Source of the DNA: JBLMZI01 sp050258755
GTDB lineage: Bacteria; Bacillota; Syntrophomonadia; Syntrophomonadales; DTU052
Direction: 5' to 3'
DNA: 64,000 nucleotides
Assembly (NCBI GenBank): GCA_050258755.1
Contig: JBLMZI010000002.1
Location: forward strand, 197,544-261,543
Shown: piece by piece, positions 7,604-16,593 of the stretch
Position numbering within the stretch: the first letter of the stretch is position 1
Layout: each line of letters starts with the position of its first letter
The notes under the pieces: generated by a model
What the model was told of the DNA's origin: nothing
Databases searched by the model: none
Seen by the model: the letters and a program-made list of their open reading frames with translations, nothing else
Translations under genes and position numbers: made by a program

Positions 7604-9466
7604 TCACGGCACCCCACCCTCGGGCAGATCATGGTGTAAGAATTTGTGGACAGCCTCCGCTGCCAGGCGGTTCATCCCCGGGACAGCAGCCAGCTCTTCC
7701 ACCGATGCCGATTTTATACCTTCCAAGCTTCCAAAGCTGGCAAACAACGCGTTTCTTCGGCTTTCCCCAATCCCCGGAATATGGTCCAGCAGAGAGACCA
7801 GGGAACGCTTACGCACCCGCTTTCGGCTGTGGGTAATCGCAAAACGGTGTGCCTCATCCCGGACCCGCTGCAGCAGTTTCAGGACCTCGCTGGTCCGTGG
7901 CAGCCGGATCGGTTCGCTGATCAAGGGCCGGTAGATCTCCTCCCGCTTCTTGGCCAGACCAATCACGGGTAAAGACAGCCCGGCCTCCGCAACCACCCTG
8001 GCCGCGGTGTTCGCCTGGGCCAGTCCGCCATCGACCATCAGCAGGTCGGGAAGCGGCAAAAACGCTTTTTCCCCCGCAGCCGCGGCCGCCAGCCGCCGTC
8101 CGATGACCTCGGCCATGGACTCGACATCGTTGTTGGTCACGGTCCGGACTTTGAAGCGCCGGTACGCCTTGGCATCCTTTTCGCCCTGTGTAAAGACGAC
8201 CATGGAGGCCACCGTCTCTTCCCCGGCTAAATGCGAAATATCGAAACACTCAATGCGCTCCGGAACGACCTCCAACTCCAAGAGAAGCGCGAGCTCGGTC
8301 AGGATTTTTTCGTGCGCGTTCTCACCCCGCAAAGCTTCCTCCCACAATAATCTCGCATTCTCTATCGCCATGTCGAGCAGCTTTCTTTTTTCGCCCCGGG
8401 AGGGCACCCGAATCACGGTCTTCTTGTGCCGCCGCGCCGCCTCTTTTCCGGCCGCGTTTTCCGCCAGCCAGGCCTCCAGCACCTCCCGATCCGTCGGTTC
8501 CGCGGAGACCAGAATTTCAACGGGGATATCGGCGTGATCCGCATAGTATTGCTGGAGGAAAAAGCCGAGCACCTCCGGTTCGGATTGACCCAGGGCCAGG
8601 CGGACCCGAAAACTTTCTTTGCCGATCAGTTTTCCCTTGCGCAGGCGAAACACGATCACCAGGCGTTCCTGCCCGCTGCCGGCCGAAGCCATAATATCCA
8701 GCCCGACCAGGCTTTCGCTGGCTACCTTCTGCTGCTCCGTCATTTTGCGAATGGCGGTCAGACTGTCCCGCAGCGCTGCCGCCCGTTCAAACTCAAGGTT
8801 TTCCGCGGCTGCCATCATCTCGCGCTCGATTTCACAGGCCATACTTTCGACTTCGCCTTCAGCAAACGCGATAATCCGGTCAATCATCGTTTGGTATTCG
8901 GCGGCCGGGACCGTTCCGGTACAAGGAGCCAGGCAGCGGCCAAGGTCGCGGTTCAGACAGGGTCGGCCGCCCCTTTTGAAGCTTTTGCAGCTTCGCAGGG
9001 GAAAAACCGTGGTCAACAGCCGTACGGTTTCACGCAGGGCGCCGGCATCGGCGTACGGGCCGAAATAGCGGGAAGCGTCGCGCGCTTTCTCCCGGGTGAT
9101 CAGCACCCGTGGATACGCCTCGGCAACGGTGATTTTTAGATAGGGATAGCTTTTGTCATCACGCAGTAGGATATTGTAGTGCGGCGCATAAGACTTGATC
9201 AGATTGCTTTCCAGAATCAGGGCTTCAACCTCGCCCTCGGTCACGATGTAATCAAGGTCCTGGACCCGGGCCATCATCGCACGGACCTTGGGTTCCAGAC
9301 GCTCGGGGGGCGCGAAGTAGCTTCGGAGCCGGTTGCGCAGAATTCGAGCTTTTCCTACATAGATCACGGTACCGGATCCGTCTTTAAATAAATACACGCC
9401 CGACAGCAGCGGCACCGCTTTCAGCCGCTCGCGGAGCGCCTCCAGTTGTGCCTCGTTGCCGTTCAC
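7604..9466 (-). CDS. uvrC: Excinuclease ABC subunit C
   Basis: 620 residues from the GTG at 9466. This start overlaps the uvrA stop as GTGA and has GAGGT ten bases upstream in the uvrA end; longer readings are just uvrA in another frame. The N-terminal GIY-YIG nuclease domain is seen as SGVYLFKDGSGTVIYVGKA, a UVR domain lies near residue 210, the RNase H-like 5' nuclease domain follows (ECFDISHLAGE, LLMVDGGLAQ), and two helix-hairpin-helix units close the chain (HIPGIG, AVPGMN). UvrC makes both cuts around a DNA lesion after UvrA and UvrB have found it. Translational coupling to uvrA is likely. Confidence 0.97.
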   Translation of the reverse strand: MNGNEAQLEALRERLKAVPLLSGVYLFKDGSGTVIYVGKARILRNRLRSYFAPPERLEPKVRAMMARVQDLDYIVTEGEVEALILESNLIKSYAPHYNILLRDDKSYPYLKITVAEAYPRVLITREKARDASRYFGPYADAGALRETVRLLTTVFPLRSCKSFKRGGRPCLNRDLGRCLAPCTGTVPAAEYQTMIDRIIAFAEGEVESMACEIEREMMAAAENLEFERAAALRDSLTAIRKMTEQQKVASESLVGLDIMASAGSGQERLVIVFRLRKGKLIGKESFRVRLALGQSEPEVLGFFLQQYYADHADIPVEILVSAEPTDREVLEAWLAENAAGKEAARRHKKTVIRVPSRGEKRKLLDMAIENARLLWEEALRGENAHEKILTELALLLELEVVPERIECFDISHLAGEETVASMVVFTQGEKDAKAYRRFKVRTVTNNDVESMAEVIGRRLAAAAAGEKAFLPLPDLLMVDGGLAQANTAARVVAEAGLSLPVIGLAKKREEIYRPLISEPIRLPRTSEVLKLLQRVRDEAHRFAITHSRKRVRKRSLVSLLDHIPGIGESRRNALFASFGSLEGIKSASVEELAAVPGMNRLAAEAVHKFLHHDLPEGGVP

Positions 9467-12294
9467 CGATGCAGAACCTCGCTTAAGAATTGACCGGTAT
9501 AGGAAGATTTCACCTTGCAAATCTGTTCCGGGGTCCCGCACGCCACCAGGTGGCCTCCGGCGTCCCCGCCTTCCGGACCCAGGTCAATCAGGTAATCCGC
9601 CGCTTTGATGACATCCAGGCTGTGTTCGATCACCAGCACGGTATTCCCGGCATCAACCAGGCGCTGAAGCACTTCCAGCAGATGCCGCACATCTTCCATA
9701 TGCAGACCGGTGGTTGGCTCGTCCAGGATATACAGGGTCTGCCCGGTCGCCCGCCGGGACAGTTCGGTCGCCAGTTTAACCCGCTGGGCCTCACCGCCCG
9801 AAAGGGTCGGTGCCGGTTGTCCCAGGGTGATATAGCCCAGCCCAACATCCTCCAGCACTTGCAATTTCCGGGACACCTTCGGAATCGCGTCAAAGAAACC
9901 CACCGCCTCGCTGACGGTCATCGCCAGGATATCCGCGATGTTTTTTCCTTTGAATTTGACCTCCAGCGTTTCCCGGTTATAGCGTTTGCCTTTGCAGACC
10001 TCGCACGGGATGTAGACGTCAGGCAGAAAATGCATCTCAATTTTGATGATCCCATCACCAGCGCATGCCTCACAGCGGCCGCCGCGCACGTTGAAACTGA
10101 ACCGTCCCTGCCTGTAGCCCCTCACCCGGGCTTCCTGGGTATCGGCCAGTAATTCCCGGATGCCGTCCAGCGCGCCGGTATAGGTGGCCGGGTTGGAGCG
10201 CGGGGTGCGGCCAATCGGCGACTGGTCGATATTGACCACCTTGTCGATCGCCGCAAGCCCTTCGAACGCCTCGTGAGTCCCGGCTTTCATCCGGCTCTTG
10301 TACAGGTGCTTCATCAAGCGCGGGTAGATAATCTCTTCAACCAGGGTACTCTTGCCTGAACCGGAAACCCCGGTCACGCAGGTGAATGTATTCAGTGGGA
10401 TTTTGATATCAATCCCCTTCAGGTTGTGGTGGGACGCTCCGCGCACGACCAGCGCTTTCCCGCTCCCTTTGCGGCGTTTGGCAGGCACCTCGATCTGACG
10501 CTGGCCGGACAGGTACTGGCCGGTCAGGCTCTCCGGGGCCCGGCAGATGTCATCCAGGCTCCCCTGGGCGATGATCCGGCCGCCGTGCACGCCCGCACCC
10601 GGTCCAATATCGACGATATGATCCGCGGCCTGAATGGTCTCGGCATCGTGTTCAACCACAATCACCGTATTTCCAAGATCCCGCAGCCGCTTCAGGGTGT
10701 TCAGCAGCCGGGTATTATCCCTCGGGTGCAGCCCAATGCTCGGCTCGTCGAGCACATACAGCACCCCGACCAGTCCGGAACCGACCTGAGTCGCCAGCCG
10801 GATCCGCTGGGCTTCGCCGCCGGACAGTGTGCCCGCCGTCCGGTCCAGGGTCAAATAATCCAACCCGACATTCACCAGAAAGTTTAAACGCTCTTTGATT
10901 TCCTTGATGATTTGCCGGGCGATGGTCTGTTCCCGATCGGTCAATTCCAGGCTGTTGACGAACGCTAGAGCCTGCGTTACCGATTTTCGGGTCAGGTCGG
11001 TAATCGAAATACCGCCGACCAAAATCCACAGGACCTCTTCTTTCAGACGGGCGCCGCCGCAGCTGTGGCACAGGCTGATGGTCATGTACTTTTCAAGTTC
11101 CTCACGGATGGCGTCCGACTGGGTCTCCTGGTAACGCCGGGCCAGGTTTTTGATAATCCCTTCAAAGGAAGCCTGGAAGGTGTGCTCCATGCCCTCACTG
11201 TTGACCCAGCTGATCGGCAGTTTCTCCCCGTTATTGCCGTAAAGCACCAACTCGGCCTGCCGTTTGGAAAGCGCCTTGAACGGTTCATCGAGCGGGATCT
11301 TATGTTTTTTTGCCATCGCGGCGAGCACCGTATTGTAATAGCCGGACATGTTGGTTCGCCATGGAATAATGGCCCCTTCGGTCAAAGTCAATTCGGGGTC
11401 GATGACCAGAGCCGAATCGATTTCGCGTTTCATCCCGAGCCCATCACAAGTCGGGCAGGCGCCGTACGGGTTATTAAATGAGAACATGCGCGGGCTGATC
11501 TCCGGCAGACTGTACCCGCATTCGGGACAGGCAAAATCGCGGCTGAACAGGTGCTCGACCGGCTCTTCGCCCTCCGCCGGCAGCACCTGGATCATCACTT
11601 GACCTTCGGCCAATTCGAACGCAAGTTCCAGCGATTCAGCCAGCCGGCTTCTGAGCTCCGGCTTCAGCACCAGGCGGTCGATGACCGCCGAAATGTCGTG
11701 TTTCTGGTTTTTCGCCAGGTTGATTTCATCTTCAACGGTATATTCCACCCCGTCCGCGATGACCCGGACAAAACCTTCCTTAAAAAAGTCCTGGATCAGC
11801 TTGTGATGCTCGCCCTTTTTGCCCCGGATCACCGGTGCAAGGACCTTGAAGCGGGTTCCTTCGGGCCAGGCCATGACGTGATCCACAATCTGATCGACCA
11901 ACTGCCGGGCAATCGGCACTTTGCACTTCGGACAGTGCGGGTGACCGATCCGGGCATACAGCAGCCTCAGATAATCATACACCTCGGTTACCGTGCCGAC
12001 CGTGGACCGGGGGTTGTTGGAGGCCCCTTTCTGGTCAATCGAAATAGAAGGGGATAACCCCTCAATGTAATCAAGGTCGGGTTTCTCCATTTGCCCTAAG
12101 AACTGACGGGCATAGGTGGACAGCGACTCGACATACCGCCGCTGTCCTTCGGCATAGATGGTATCGAACGCCAGGCTGGATTTGCCGGAGCCCGAAACGC
12201 CAGTAAATACGATCAGTTCGTCACGCGGGATCTCGAGGTCGATGTTCTTCAGATTGTGTTCCCGCGCCCCTTTGATCACGATCTTGTTGTGCAT
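9463..12294 (-). CDS. uvrA: Excinuclease ABC subunit A
   Basis: 943 residues, full length. Two ABC ATPase modules are present, each with Walker A GVSGSGKS (residues about 31 and 638) and an LSGGEAQR signature. Zinc sites are visible: CPECGYS with CPTCDG in the first half, CHSCGG, and CEACAGDG with CEVCKG in the second. UvrA dimers scan DNA for bulky lesions and load UvrB. The SD AAGGA is close to the ATG. The gene is coupled to uvrC, whereas uvrB sits 2 kb away behind other genes and has its own LexA-type control. No LexA box is seen directly upstream of uvrA, which may be read from the promoter of the flavoprotein gene before it. Confidence 0.98.
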   Translation of the reverse strand: MHNKIVIKGAREHNLKNIDLEIPRDELIVFTGVSGSGKSSLAFDTIYAEGQRRYVESLSTYARQFLGQMEKPDLDYIEGLSPSISIDQKGASNNPRSTVGTVTEVYDYLRLLYARIGHPHCPKCKVPIARQLVDQIVDHVMAWPEGTRFKVLAPVIRGKKGEHHKLIQDFFKEGFVRVIADGVEYTVEDEINLAKNQKHDISAVIDRLVLKPELRSRLAESLELAFELAEGQVMIQVLPAEGEEPVEHLFSRDFACPECGYSLPEISPRMFSFNNPYGACPTCDGLGMKREIDSALVIDPELTLTEGAIIPWRTNMSGYYNTVLAAMAKKHKIPLDEPFKALSKRQAELVLYGNNGEKLPISWVNSEGMEHTFQASFEGIIKNLARRYQETQSDAIREELEKYMTISLCHSCGGARLKEEVLWILVGGISITDLTRKSVTQALAFVNSLELTDREQTIARQIIKEIKERLNFLVNVGLDYLTLDRTAGTLSGGEAQRIRLATQVGSGLVGVLYVLDEPSIGLHPRDNTRLLNTLKRLRDLGNTVIVVEHDAETIQAADHIVDIGPGAGVHGGRIIAQGSLDDICRAPESLTGQYLSGQRQIEVPAKRRKGSGKALVVRGASHHNLKGIDIKIPLNTFTCVTGVSGSGKSTLVEEIIYPRLMKHLYKSRMKAGTHEAFEGLAAIDKVVNIDQSPIGRTPRSNPATYTGALDGIRELLADTQEARVRGYRQGRFSFNVRGGRCEACAGDGIIKIEMHFLPDVYIPCEVCKGKRYNRETLEVKFKGKNIADILAMTVSEAVGFFDAIPKVSRKLQVLEDVGLGYITLGQPAPTLSGGEAQRVKLATELSRRATGQTLYILDEPTTGLHMEDVRHLLEVLQRLVDAGNTVLVIEHSLDVIKAADYLIDLGPEGGDAGGHLVACGTPEQICKVKSSYTGQFLSEVLHR

Positions 12295-12325
12295 AGTCCT
12301 TCAGTCTTTCCAAAAATTTCTACTT

Positions 12326-12349
12326 ATCGAAGGGTGTCCCTTATCCTTA
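12326..12349. repeat. Copy 1 of a 24-base dispersed repeat
   Basis: Minus strand TAAGGATAAGGGACACCC followed by TTCGAT. It abuts the stop codon of the flavoprotein gene at 12350. A second copy with one mismatch at 20384-20407 also sits directly after a stop codon. Confidence 0.6.
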
Positions 12350-13684
12350 CTAAAACTGGTTTAAAGCCACCAGCAGGGGATCCCAAACCGGGCCAAACGG
12401 CGGTGAATACGCCAGATCCATGTCCACCAGATCGGCAACCGTGCTGCCGCTCGCAATCGCCAGCGCGATGACGTCGATCCGCTTGGCCGAGGTCGGTCCC
12501 CCCGCGATTTGGCCGCCCAGAATCCGTCCGGTGCCGCCCTCGGCAATCAATTTCACCTGGATCGCCGTCGCGCCGGGACAATAGCTGGCCGCGGTCTGCC
12601 CCTCGATCTTTTTCGCGATATACGAGAAGCCAAGGTCTTTGCATTCCCGCTCGCTTAAACCGGTACGGGCGAACTCCCGCCCGGATATCCTGGCAATCCC
12701 GGTCCCGACCACACCGCGAAAGCTGGTCCGGCCGCCGGCCGCATTTTCGCCGGCCACCTTGCCTTGTTTGTTGGCGGTTGATCCCATCGGGATATAGGTG
12801 TCACGCCCGCTGACCAGGTGCCGTACGGTCGCGCAGTCCCCGGCGGCGTAAATGCCGGCAATATTTGTTTCACAGCGTTCGTTGATCTGAATCGCATTTC
12901 GAATCCCTAACTCGATCCCGGCCGCTGCCGCAATTTCGGAATTCGGTTTTACCCCGATGGACAGCAGCACCAGCTCCGCTTCGATCGGGCCGCGGTCGGT
13001 CAGCACCGCGCGAACCCGTTTGTCGCCCTCGATCCCCTGCATGTCCACCCCGAGGGCCATTTTTACCCCAGTTTCTTCAAGGTACTGCTGGATCAAGCCT
13101 GCCATGTCGGCATCTGCTACGGTTAGCAGTTGTGGCGCCTTTTCCACAATAGTTACCTGGCAGCCCAGGCGCTGGAGGTTTTCAACCATTTCGAGCCCGA
13201 TGAAGCCACCGCCGACAATGACGGCCTGGCGGGGATGGTATTGGTCAATAAAGGATCGGATGGCAACCGCGTCCGGGATGGTGCGCAGCTGGAAAACCCC
13301 ATCAAGGTCAATGCCGGGCATCGGGGGAACAATCGCCGAGGCCCCGGAAGCAATAATCAGCTGATCGAATTCCTCTTCAAAGGATTGCTGCCGGTCCCGG
13401 TCCAGGATCGTCACCTTTTGCTGGTCCGGATCGATCGCGGTGACCTCGTGCCGCACCTTGACGTCAATTCCCTGTTCCTTCATCTGTTCCGGCGTCCGGG
13501 CCACCAATCGGTTGACATCCGGGATAAATCCGCCGATATAGTAGGGAAGTCCACATCCACCGTAAGAAATGTAATCCCCGGCCGCGTACACCTGAACAGC
13601 AAGCTGTTTGTCCATTCGTTTGGCCTTGGCCGCCGCGCTCATGCCCGCCGCCACCCCGCCAATCACGATCAGTTTGCTCATCAA
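12350..13684 (-). CDS. CoA-disulfide reductase / NADH oxidase-like flavoprotein
   Basis: 444 residues. The N-terminal FAD-binding fold is seen as VIGGVAAGMSAAAKAKR; the redox-active cysteine lies in the segment YISYGGCGLPYY (near residue 43), as in CoA-disulfide reductases and NADH oxidases of this class. A second Rossmann fold for NAD(P)H is AVIVGGGFIGLEM, and a further FAD contact is GIYAAGDCA. The C-terminal dimer domain carries the usual tyrosine region. The single cysteine points to thiol-disulfide or oxygen/persulfide chemistry; the exact substrate cannot be set. It has its own extended -10 promoter and probably reads into uvrA. Confidence 0.87.
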   Translation of the reverse strand: MMSKLIVIGGVAAGMSAAAKAKRMDKQLAVQVYAAGDYISYGGCGLPYYIGGFIPDVNRLVARTPEQMKEQGIDVKVRHEVTAIDPDQQKVTILDRDRQQSFEEEFDQLIIASGASAIVPPMPGIDLDGVFQLRTIPDAVAIRSFIDQYHPRQAVIVGGGFIGLEMVENLQRLGCQVTIVEKAPQLLTVADADMAGLIQQYLEETGVKMALGVDMQGIEGDKRVRAVLTDRGPIEAELVLLSIGVKPNSEIAAAAGIELGIRNAIQINERCETNIAGIYAAGDCATVRHLVSGRDTYIPMGSTANKQGKVAGENAAGGRTSFRGVVGTGIARISGREFARTGLSERECKDLGFSYIAKKIEGQTAASYCPGATAIQVKLIAEGGTGRILGGQIAGGPTSAKRIDVIALAIASGSTVADLVDMDLAYSPPFGPVWDPLLVALNQF

Positions 13685-13730
13685 AACGCCTCCTTCCCAT
13701 TTAAGACAAATCGGAATTCTTTCTGTCGAA

Positions 13731-13739
13731 ATTATATCA
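13731..13739 (-). promoter_or_regulatory. Extended -10 promoter of the flavoprotein gene
   Basis: Minus strand TGATATAAT is a perfect extended -10, about 47 bases before the ATG at 13684, which has AAGGAGG upstream. No clear -35 is present. Confidence 0.5.
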
Positions 13740-13842
13740 TAACAGCCGGTTTGGCGGTGTTTTTAGACCTTCACCGAGAAACCCGGATCGGCATCCGAAG
13801 CCGGCTGCCCACCGCGTATGCCCCGGTGAGTCAACTTGGGAC

Positions 13843-14436
13843 CTACAGCATGGTGAACTGGCCGCTTTCAGCCGCCAGGCCGGCAAAGAAAATATCCATT
13901 TCCTTCAGCCGCTCTTTGCTGATCAGTTTCGCGACATCCGTGCGCAAAGCCAGCGGGAGATCACGATAGAAGCCCTGCAGCCGCTCCACCGCCCCGCGCG
14001 GGTTCGGCGCCCAGGGATGCTTTCCGGTAATGGATAAGATTCGGGCAATCCCGATATACCCCAGAAAATCAAGAATGTCCGCCTCGCGGAACACGATCGC
14101 TTCCCAGTCCTCGGCCGGCGGGGTGTAGAACATATGAGTCTCGATCACCCGAACCACAGCCGCGATTTTCTCGCCCGGAAAGCCGAAACCGGGCAGCAGT
14201 TCCGCCGCCGCCCGGGCACCGGTCACAACGTGGTCGGTCCCGTCTTCCCGGTACGGCGCAAAGGTCCCCAGATCATGCATCCCGGCGGCAGCCCACAGAA
14301 TGTCGGGATCGGCATCCCGCCCCTGTATTCGGGCCAGCTCCAACGCCAGGGCATACACCCGGCGCGCATGGGCCCGTCCCCAGGCCGGGTGATCATAATC
14401 CGCCAAAAACGCATTCATCTTCTCCCGCCAGTCCAA
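13843..14436 (-). CDS. HD-domain phosphohydrolase
   Basis: About 197 residues. The HD signature is split as usual: a His in AHARRVYALALELA, the HD pair in AGMHDLGTFAPY, a further His near HVVTGARAA, and a closing Asp in READILDFLG. Such proteins are metal-dependent phosphohydrolases acting on nucleotides or cyclic nucleotides; the substrate is not known. The start is uncertain: TTG at 14436 has AGGGGAGAGG five to eight bases upstream, while the ATG at 14418 is spaced poorly. The uvrB terminator lies just upstream (14458-14480), so the gene depends on read-through or a promoter I do not see. Confidence 0.78.
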   Translation of the reverse strand: MDWREKMNAFLADYDHPAWGRAHARRVYALALELARIQGRDADPDILWAAAGMHDLGTFAPYREDGTDHVVTGARAAAELLPGFGFPGEKIAAVVRVIETHMFYTPPAEDWEAIVFREADILDFLGYIGIARILSITGKHPWAPNPRGAVERLQGFYRDLPLALRTDVAKLISKERLKEMDIFFAGLAAESGQFTML

Positions 14437-14457
14437 TCGATCCTCTCCCCTCAATAC

Positions 14458-14480
14458 AAAAAAGCCAATCGATGGCCTTT
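14458..14480 (-). terminator. Intrinsic terminator after uvrB
   Basis: Minus strand AAAGGCCA, loop TCGAT, TGGCTTTTTT: an eight-pair stem with one G-U and a T-run, starting eleven bases after the uvrB stop. Confidence 0.75.
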
Positions 14481-14490
14481 CAAGCTAAAT

Positions 14491-16521
14491 CTACCTGGGC
14501 CGGCCGCGGCCACGTTTGCTGCTTCCTGCGCTGCCCGGCTTGACCTGCGGCTTCGGCGGCACACCGGAAACTTCTTTAATCATATCGCGGAGACGGGCCG
14601 CCTTCTCAAAATCAAGATCGGCCGAGGCCTTCTTCATGTCGTTTTCCAATTCTTTCACCAAGCGCCGCTTCTCATCCTTCGGCAAATCTGTAAACAGCGG
14701 CGCATATACCGCCTTATCCTCGGCTACGGTAGCCTCGACCCGATCCCGAATCGCCTTGACGATCGTGGCCGGCGTAATGCCGTGGGCTTCGTTATAAGCC
14801 ATCTGAATTCCCCGGCGACGGTTCGTTTCGTCGATCGCGCTCCGCATCGACGGCGTCATTCGATCGGCAAACATCATGACCCGGCCATCGACGTTGCGCG
14901 CCGCCCGCCCGATGGTCTGAATCAGCGAACGTTCGGAGCGCAGAAATCCTTCCTTGTCCGCATCCAGGATCGCGACCAGACTGACTTCCGGCAGGTCCAG
15001 GCCCTCGCGCAGCAGGTTAATGCCAATCAGCACGTCGAATTCTCCAAGCCGCAGGTCACGCAGGATGTCCAGCCGTTCCAGCGCTTCGACATCGGCATGC
15101 ATGTATCGAACCCGTATTCCGGCCTTATCGAAATACTCGGTCAGGTCTTCGGCCATTCGCTTGGTTAAGGTGGTCACCAATATCCGCTGCCCCCGGGCAA
15201 CGGTTTGCCGGATCGCTTCCATCAGCACGTCAATCTGGTTCTCGGTCGGCAGCAGCTCGATTTCCGGATCCACTAAACCGGTCGGTCGGATCAACTGTTC
15301 GGCCGGCTGCCCGCTGTGCTGAAGTTCGTACTGACCCGGAGTCGCGCTGGTACAGATCATCTGCTTGATCCGTTCTTCAAATTCAGGAAATTTGAGTGGG
15401 CGGTTATCGAGCGCGGACGGGAGCCGGAAGCCAAAATCGATCAATACCTCTTTACGGGCCCGGTCACCTTCGTACATGCCGCGTACCTGCGGCAGGGTCA
15501 CGTGCGACTCGTCCACAATCATGAGAAAGTCGTCCGGGAAGAAGTCCAGCAGGGTGTAGGGCGACGCGCCCGGCTCCCGACCGGTAATATAGCGGCTGTA
15601 GTTTTCAATGCCCTTGCAGTAGCCAATTTCCCGGATCATTTCCAGGTCATACCGGGTCCGCTGCTCGATTCGCTGGGCTTCCAGCAAACGCTCAGCGGAT
15701 TTGAATCTGCGAACCTGCTCGGCCATTTCGGCCTCAATCTCTCCCGCCGCCGCCAGCATCCGCTCCCGGGTCGTGATGTAATGCGAACCCGGGTAGATAA
15801 ATTCGTGACTGCGGCGGCCATGAATCTCCCCGGTCACCGGGTTGAACTCCACCAACCGCTCAACTTCGTCGCCGAAAAATTCCACCCGGATCGCGCTATC
15901 GCCCGACTGCACCGGGAAGACCTCGACAATATCCCCGCGAGCCCGAAACCGGCCGCGCGCGAAATCAGTTTCGTTGCGCTGGTATTGGCGCTCCACCAGG
16001 GCCCGCATAAACTGGTCCCGGGAAAGCTGCATCCCTGGCCGAAGCGAAATCACCATCCCGGAATAATCCTCTGGGGAACCCAGACCGTAAATGCAGGACA
16101 CACTGGCCACGATGATCACGTCCCTGCGCTCAAAAAGCACTGCGGTCGCGGAGTGACGCAGTTTATCGATCTCATCATTGGTCGAGGAGTCTTTTTCAAT
16201 GTAGGTATCGCTCTGGGGTACATAGGCTTCAGGCTGGTAGTAGTCATAATAACTGATGAAGAATTCCACCGCATTTTCCGGGAAGAATTCCTTAAACTCG
16301 GAGTAAAGCTGCCCGGCCAGGGTCTTGTTGTGGGCAAGGATCAGCGCGGGACGCTGCACCGCCTGAATTACCTGGGCCATGGTGTAGGTTTTGCCGGAAC
16401 CGGTGACGCCGAGCAGGGTTTGTAGGCGGCGGCCTTCGTGCAGCCCGCGCACCAACTGTTCGATCGCTTGCGGCTGATCGCCGGTCGGCTGATATTCTGA
16501 CCGTAAACGAAATTGGTTCAT
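14491..16521 (-). CDS. uvrB: Excinuclease ABC subunit B
   Basis: 676 residues from ATG 16521, chosen because GGAGG lies five bases upstream. Walker A is LLGVTGSGKTYTM; the helicase motifs continue with VDESHV and TIGRAARN, and the beta-hairpin region follows the SYYDYYQPEAYVP segment. The C-terminal UVR motif (LENDMKKASADLDFEKAARLR, shortened here to LDFEKAARLRD) binds UvrC, and a basic tail ends the chain. UvrB receives damaged DNA from UvrA, opens it and recruits UvrC. The gene stands alone with a terminator behind it and a LexA-type box over its promoter, so induction by DNA damage is expected. Confidence 0.98.
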   Translation of the reverse strand: MNQFRLRSEYQPTGDQPQAIEQLVRGLHEGRRLQTLLGVTGSGKTYTMAQVIQAVQRPALILAHNKTLAGQLYSEFKEFFPENAVEFFISYYDYYQPEAYVPQSDTYIEKDSSTNDEIDKLRHSATAVLFERRDVIIVASVSCIYGLGSPEDYSGMVISLRPGMQLSRDQFMRALVERQYQRNETDFARGRFRARGDIVEVFPVQSGDSAIRVEFFGDEVERLVEFNPVTGEIHGRRSHEFIYPGSHYITTRERMLAAAGEIEAEMAEQVRRFKSAERLLEAQRIEQRTRYDLEMIREIGYCKGIENYSRYITGREPGASPYTLLDFFPDDFLMIVDESHVTLPQVRGMYEGDRARKEVLIDFGFRLPSALDNRPLKFPEFEERIKQMICTSATPGQYELQHSGQPAEQLIRPTGLVDPEIELLPTENQIDVLMEAIRQTVARGQRILVTTLTKRMAEDLTEYFDKAGIRVRYMHADVEALERLDILRDLRLGEFDVLIGINLLREGLDLPEVSLVAILDADKEGFLRSERSLIQTIGRAARNVDGRVMMFADRMTPSMRSAIDETNRRRGIQMAYNEAHGITPATIVKAIRDRVEATVAEDKAVYAPLFTDLPKDEKRRLVKELENDMKKASADLDFEKAARLRDMIKEVSGVPPKPQVKPGSAGSSKRGRGRPR

Positions 16522-16547
16522 AACATCCTCCAAAACGCGATACTCAC

Positions 16548-16553
16548 ATTATA
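16548..16553 (-). promoter_or_regulatory. uvrB promoter -10
   Basis: Minus strand TATAAT, 27 bases before the uvrB ATG. Exactly 17 bases upstream begins the LexA-type box, whose first six bases on this side (TGTTTG) occupy the -35 position. Confidence 0.65.
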
Positions 16554-16570
16554 CCGCATTTCGAAGACGG

Positions 16571-16584
16571 CAAACATATGTTCG
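16571..16584 (-). promoter_or_regulatory. LexA (DinR) SOS box of uvrB
   Basis: Minus strand CGAACATATGTTTG matches the Firmicutes SOS consensus CGAACRNRYGTTYC at all but the last base. It covers the -35 position of the uvrB promoter, so LexA bound here would block RNA polymerase until DNA damage triggers its cleavage. Confidence 0.82.
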
Positions 16585-16593
16585 TTCTTTTTC

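Noticed and set aside
13745..13842. GC-rich stretch between the flavoprotein and HD genes as a small RNA
   Set aside because: No terminator or promoter frames it and no stable long fold was obvious; I cannot support a call.
15316..16425. Long plus-strand open frames such as this 369-codon one, and others at 23282-24538, 3244-4149 and 25475-26347
   Set aside because: Each lies opposite a well-recognised minus-strand gene (uvrB, transketolase, DUF362, prfB), shows no family motif and lacks ribosome sites; they are GC-driven mirror frames.
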